Source: Oscillospiraceae bacterium
GTDB taxonomy: Bacteria > Bacillota > Clostridia > Oscillospirales > Oscillospiraceae
Length of the DNA stretch: 42,002 nucleotides
Direction: 5' to 3'
Assembly: GCA_031270395.1 (NCBI GenBank)
Contig: JAISXU010000062.1
Span: 1-42,002, forward strand
The position numbers and the translations under genes were made by a program. Positions within the stretch are counted from its first letter, which is position 1. Each line of letters starts with the position of its first letter. Shown piece by piece: positions 42,000-42,002 of this stretch. The notes below the pieces were generated by a model, which worked only from the letters and a program-made list of their open reading frames with translations, did no database searches and was not told the DNA's origin.

Positions 42000-42002
42000 T
42001 CA

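Noticed and set aside
1-42002. tRNA or rRNA genes
   Set aside because: No cloverleaf with conserved GTTCRANNC arm or rRNA-like segment was noticed on either strand; a covariance search was not possible.

Overview
The window is GC-rich, densely coded DNA from a bacterium. A PolC-type DNA polymerase III, a SpoIID-family protein, a ComEC/HolA pair, a Lsa-like ABC-F protein, phosphotransbutyrylase/butyrate kinase and frequent TTG starts behind strong GGAGG sites all point to a Bacillota/Clostridia lineage, probably an anaerobic fermenter. This assignment is inferred from gene content; no rRNA marker is present. Isoleucine is often coded by ATA despite the high GC.

Layout. 1-1171 (minus): a two-component system, with the sensor kinase cut by the window edge. 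1315-2013: a remnant of a solute-binding-protein-like gene, then the control region of the arginine operon, with a promoter and four closely spaced near-perfect hairpins. 2014-9970 (plus): the arginine operon argH-argC-argJ-argB-argD-argF, interrupted twice by complete MntA/HepT-type (nucleotidyltransferase plus HEPN) toxin-antitoxin pairs, after argH and after argD. 10049-12834 (minus): queA and a secreted SpoIID-like protein. 13158-15197 (plus): asd and dapA, the entry to lysine/diaminopimelate synthesis. 15198-15547: a hairpin-rich leader. 15548-23815 (plus): a C4 acyl-CoA cluster of buk, ptb, an SDR reductase, a DASS transporter, thiolase and a long 3-hydroxyacyl-CoA dehydrogenase. An AT-richer type II restriction-modification pair sits between buk and ptb. 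23826-28198 (plus): comEC, holA, metA. 28204-35163 (minus): two aldehyde dehydrogenases, an iron alcohol dehydrogenase, rsfS and leuS in one tight run. 35289-40327 (plus): tsaD and polC, from a divergent promoter pair. 40378-41856 (minus): a Lsa-like ABC-F ribosome-protection protein with a structured leader that can pair with its own Shine-Dalgarno sequence.

How it fits together. The arg genes give the acetyl-cycle from glutamate to citrulline (ArgJ recycles the acetyl group) plus the final lyase; argG is not in the window. Thiolase and the 3-hydroxyacyl-CoA dehydrogenase make a 3-hydroxyacyl-CoA, and Ptb/Buk turn an acyl-CoA into acid plus ATP. The linking enzymes crotonase and butyryl-CoA dehydrogenase are absent here.

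The most interesting signal is that three small selfish or defence modules (two MNT-HEPN pairs and one RM pair) sit inside otherwise ordinary biosynthetic operons on the same strand, joined by short overlaps or gaps, so host transcripts should carry them. The second signal is a set of intergenic palindromes, several sharing short cores, placed in the leaders of the arg, buk and ABC-F genes.
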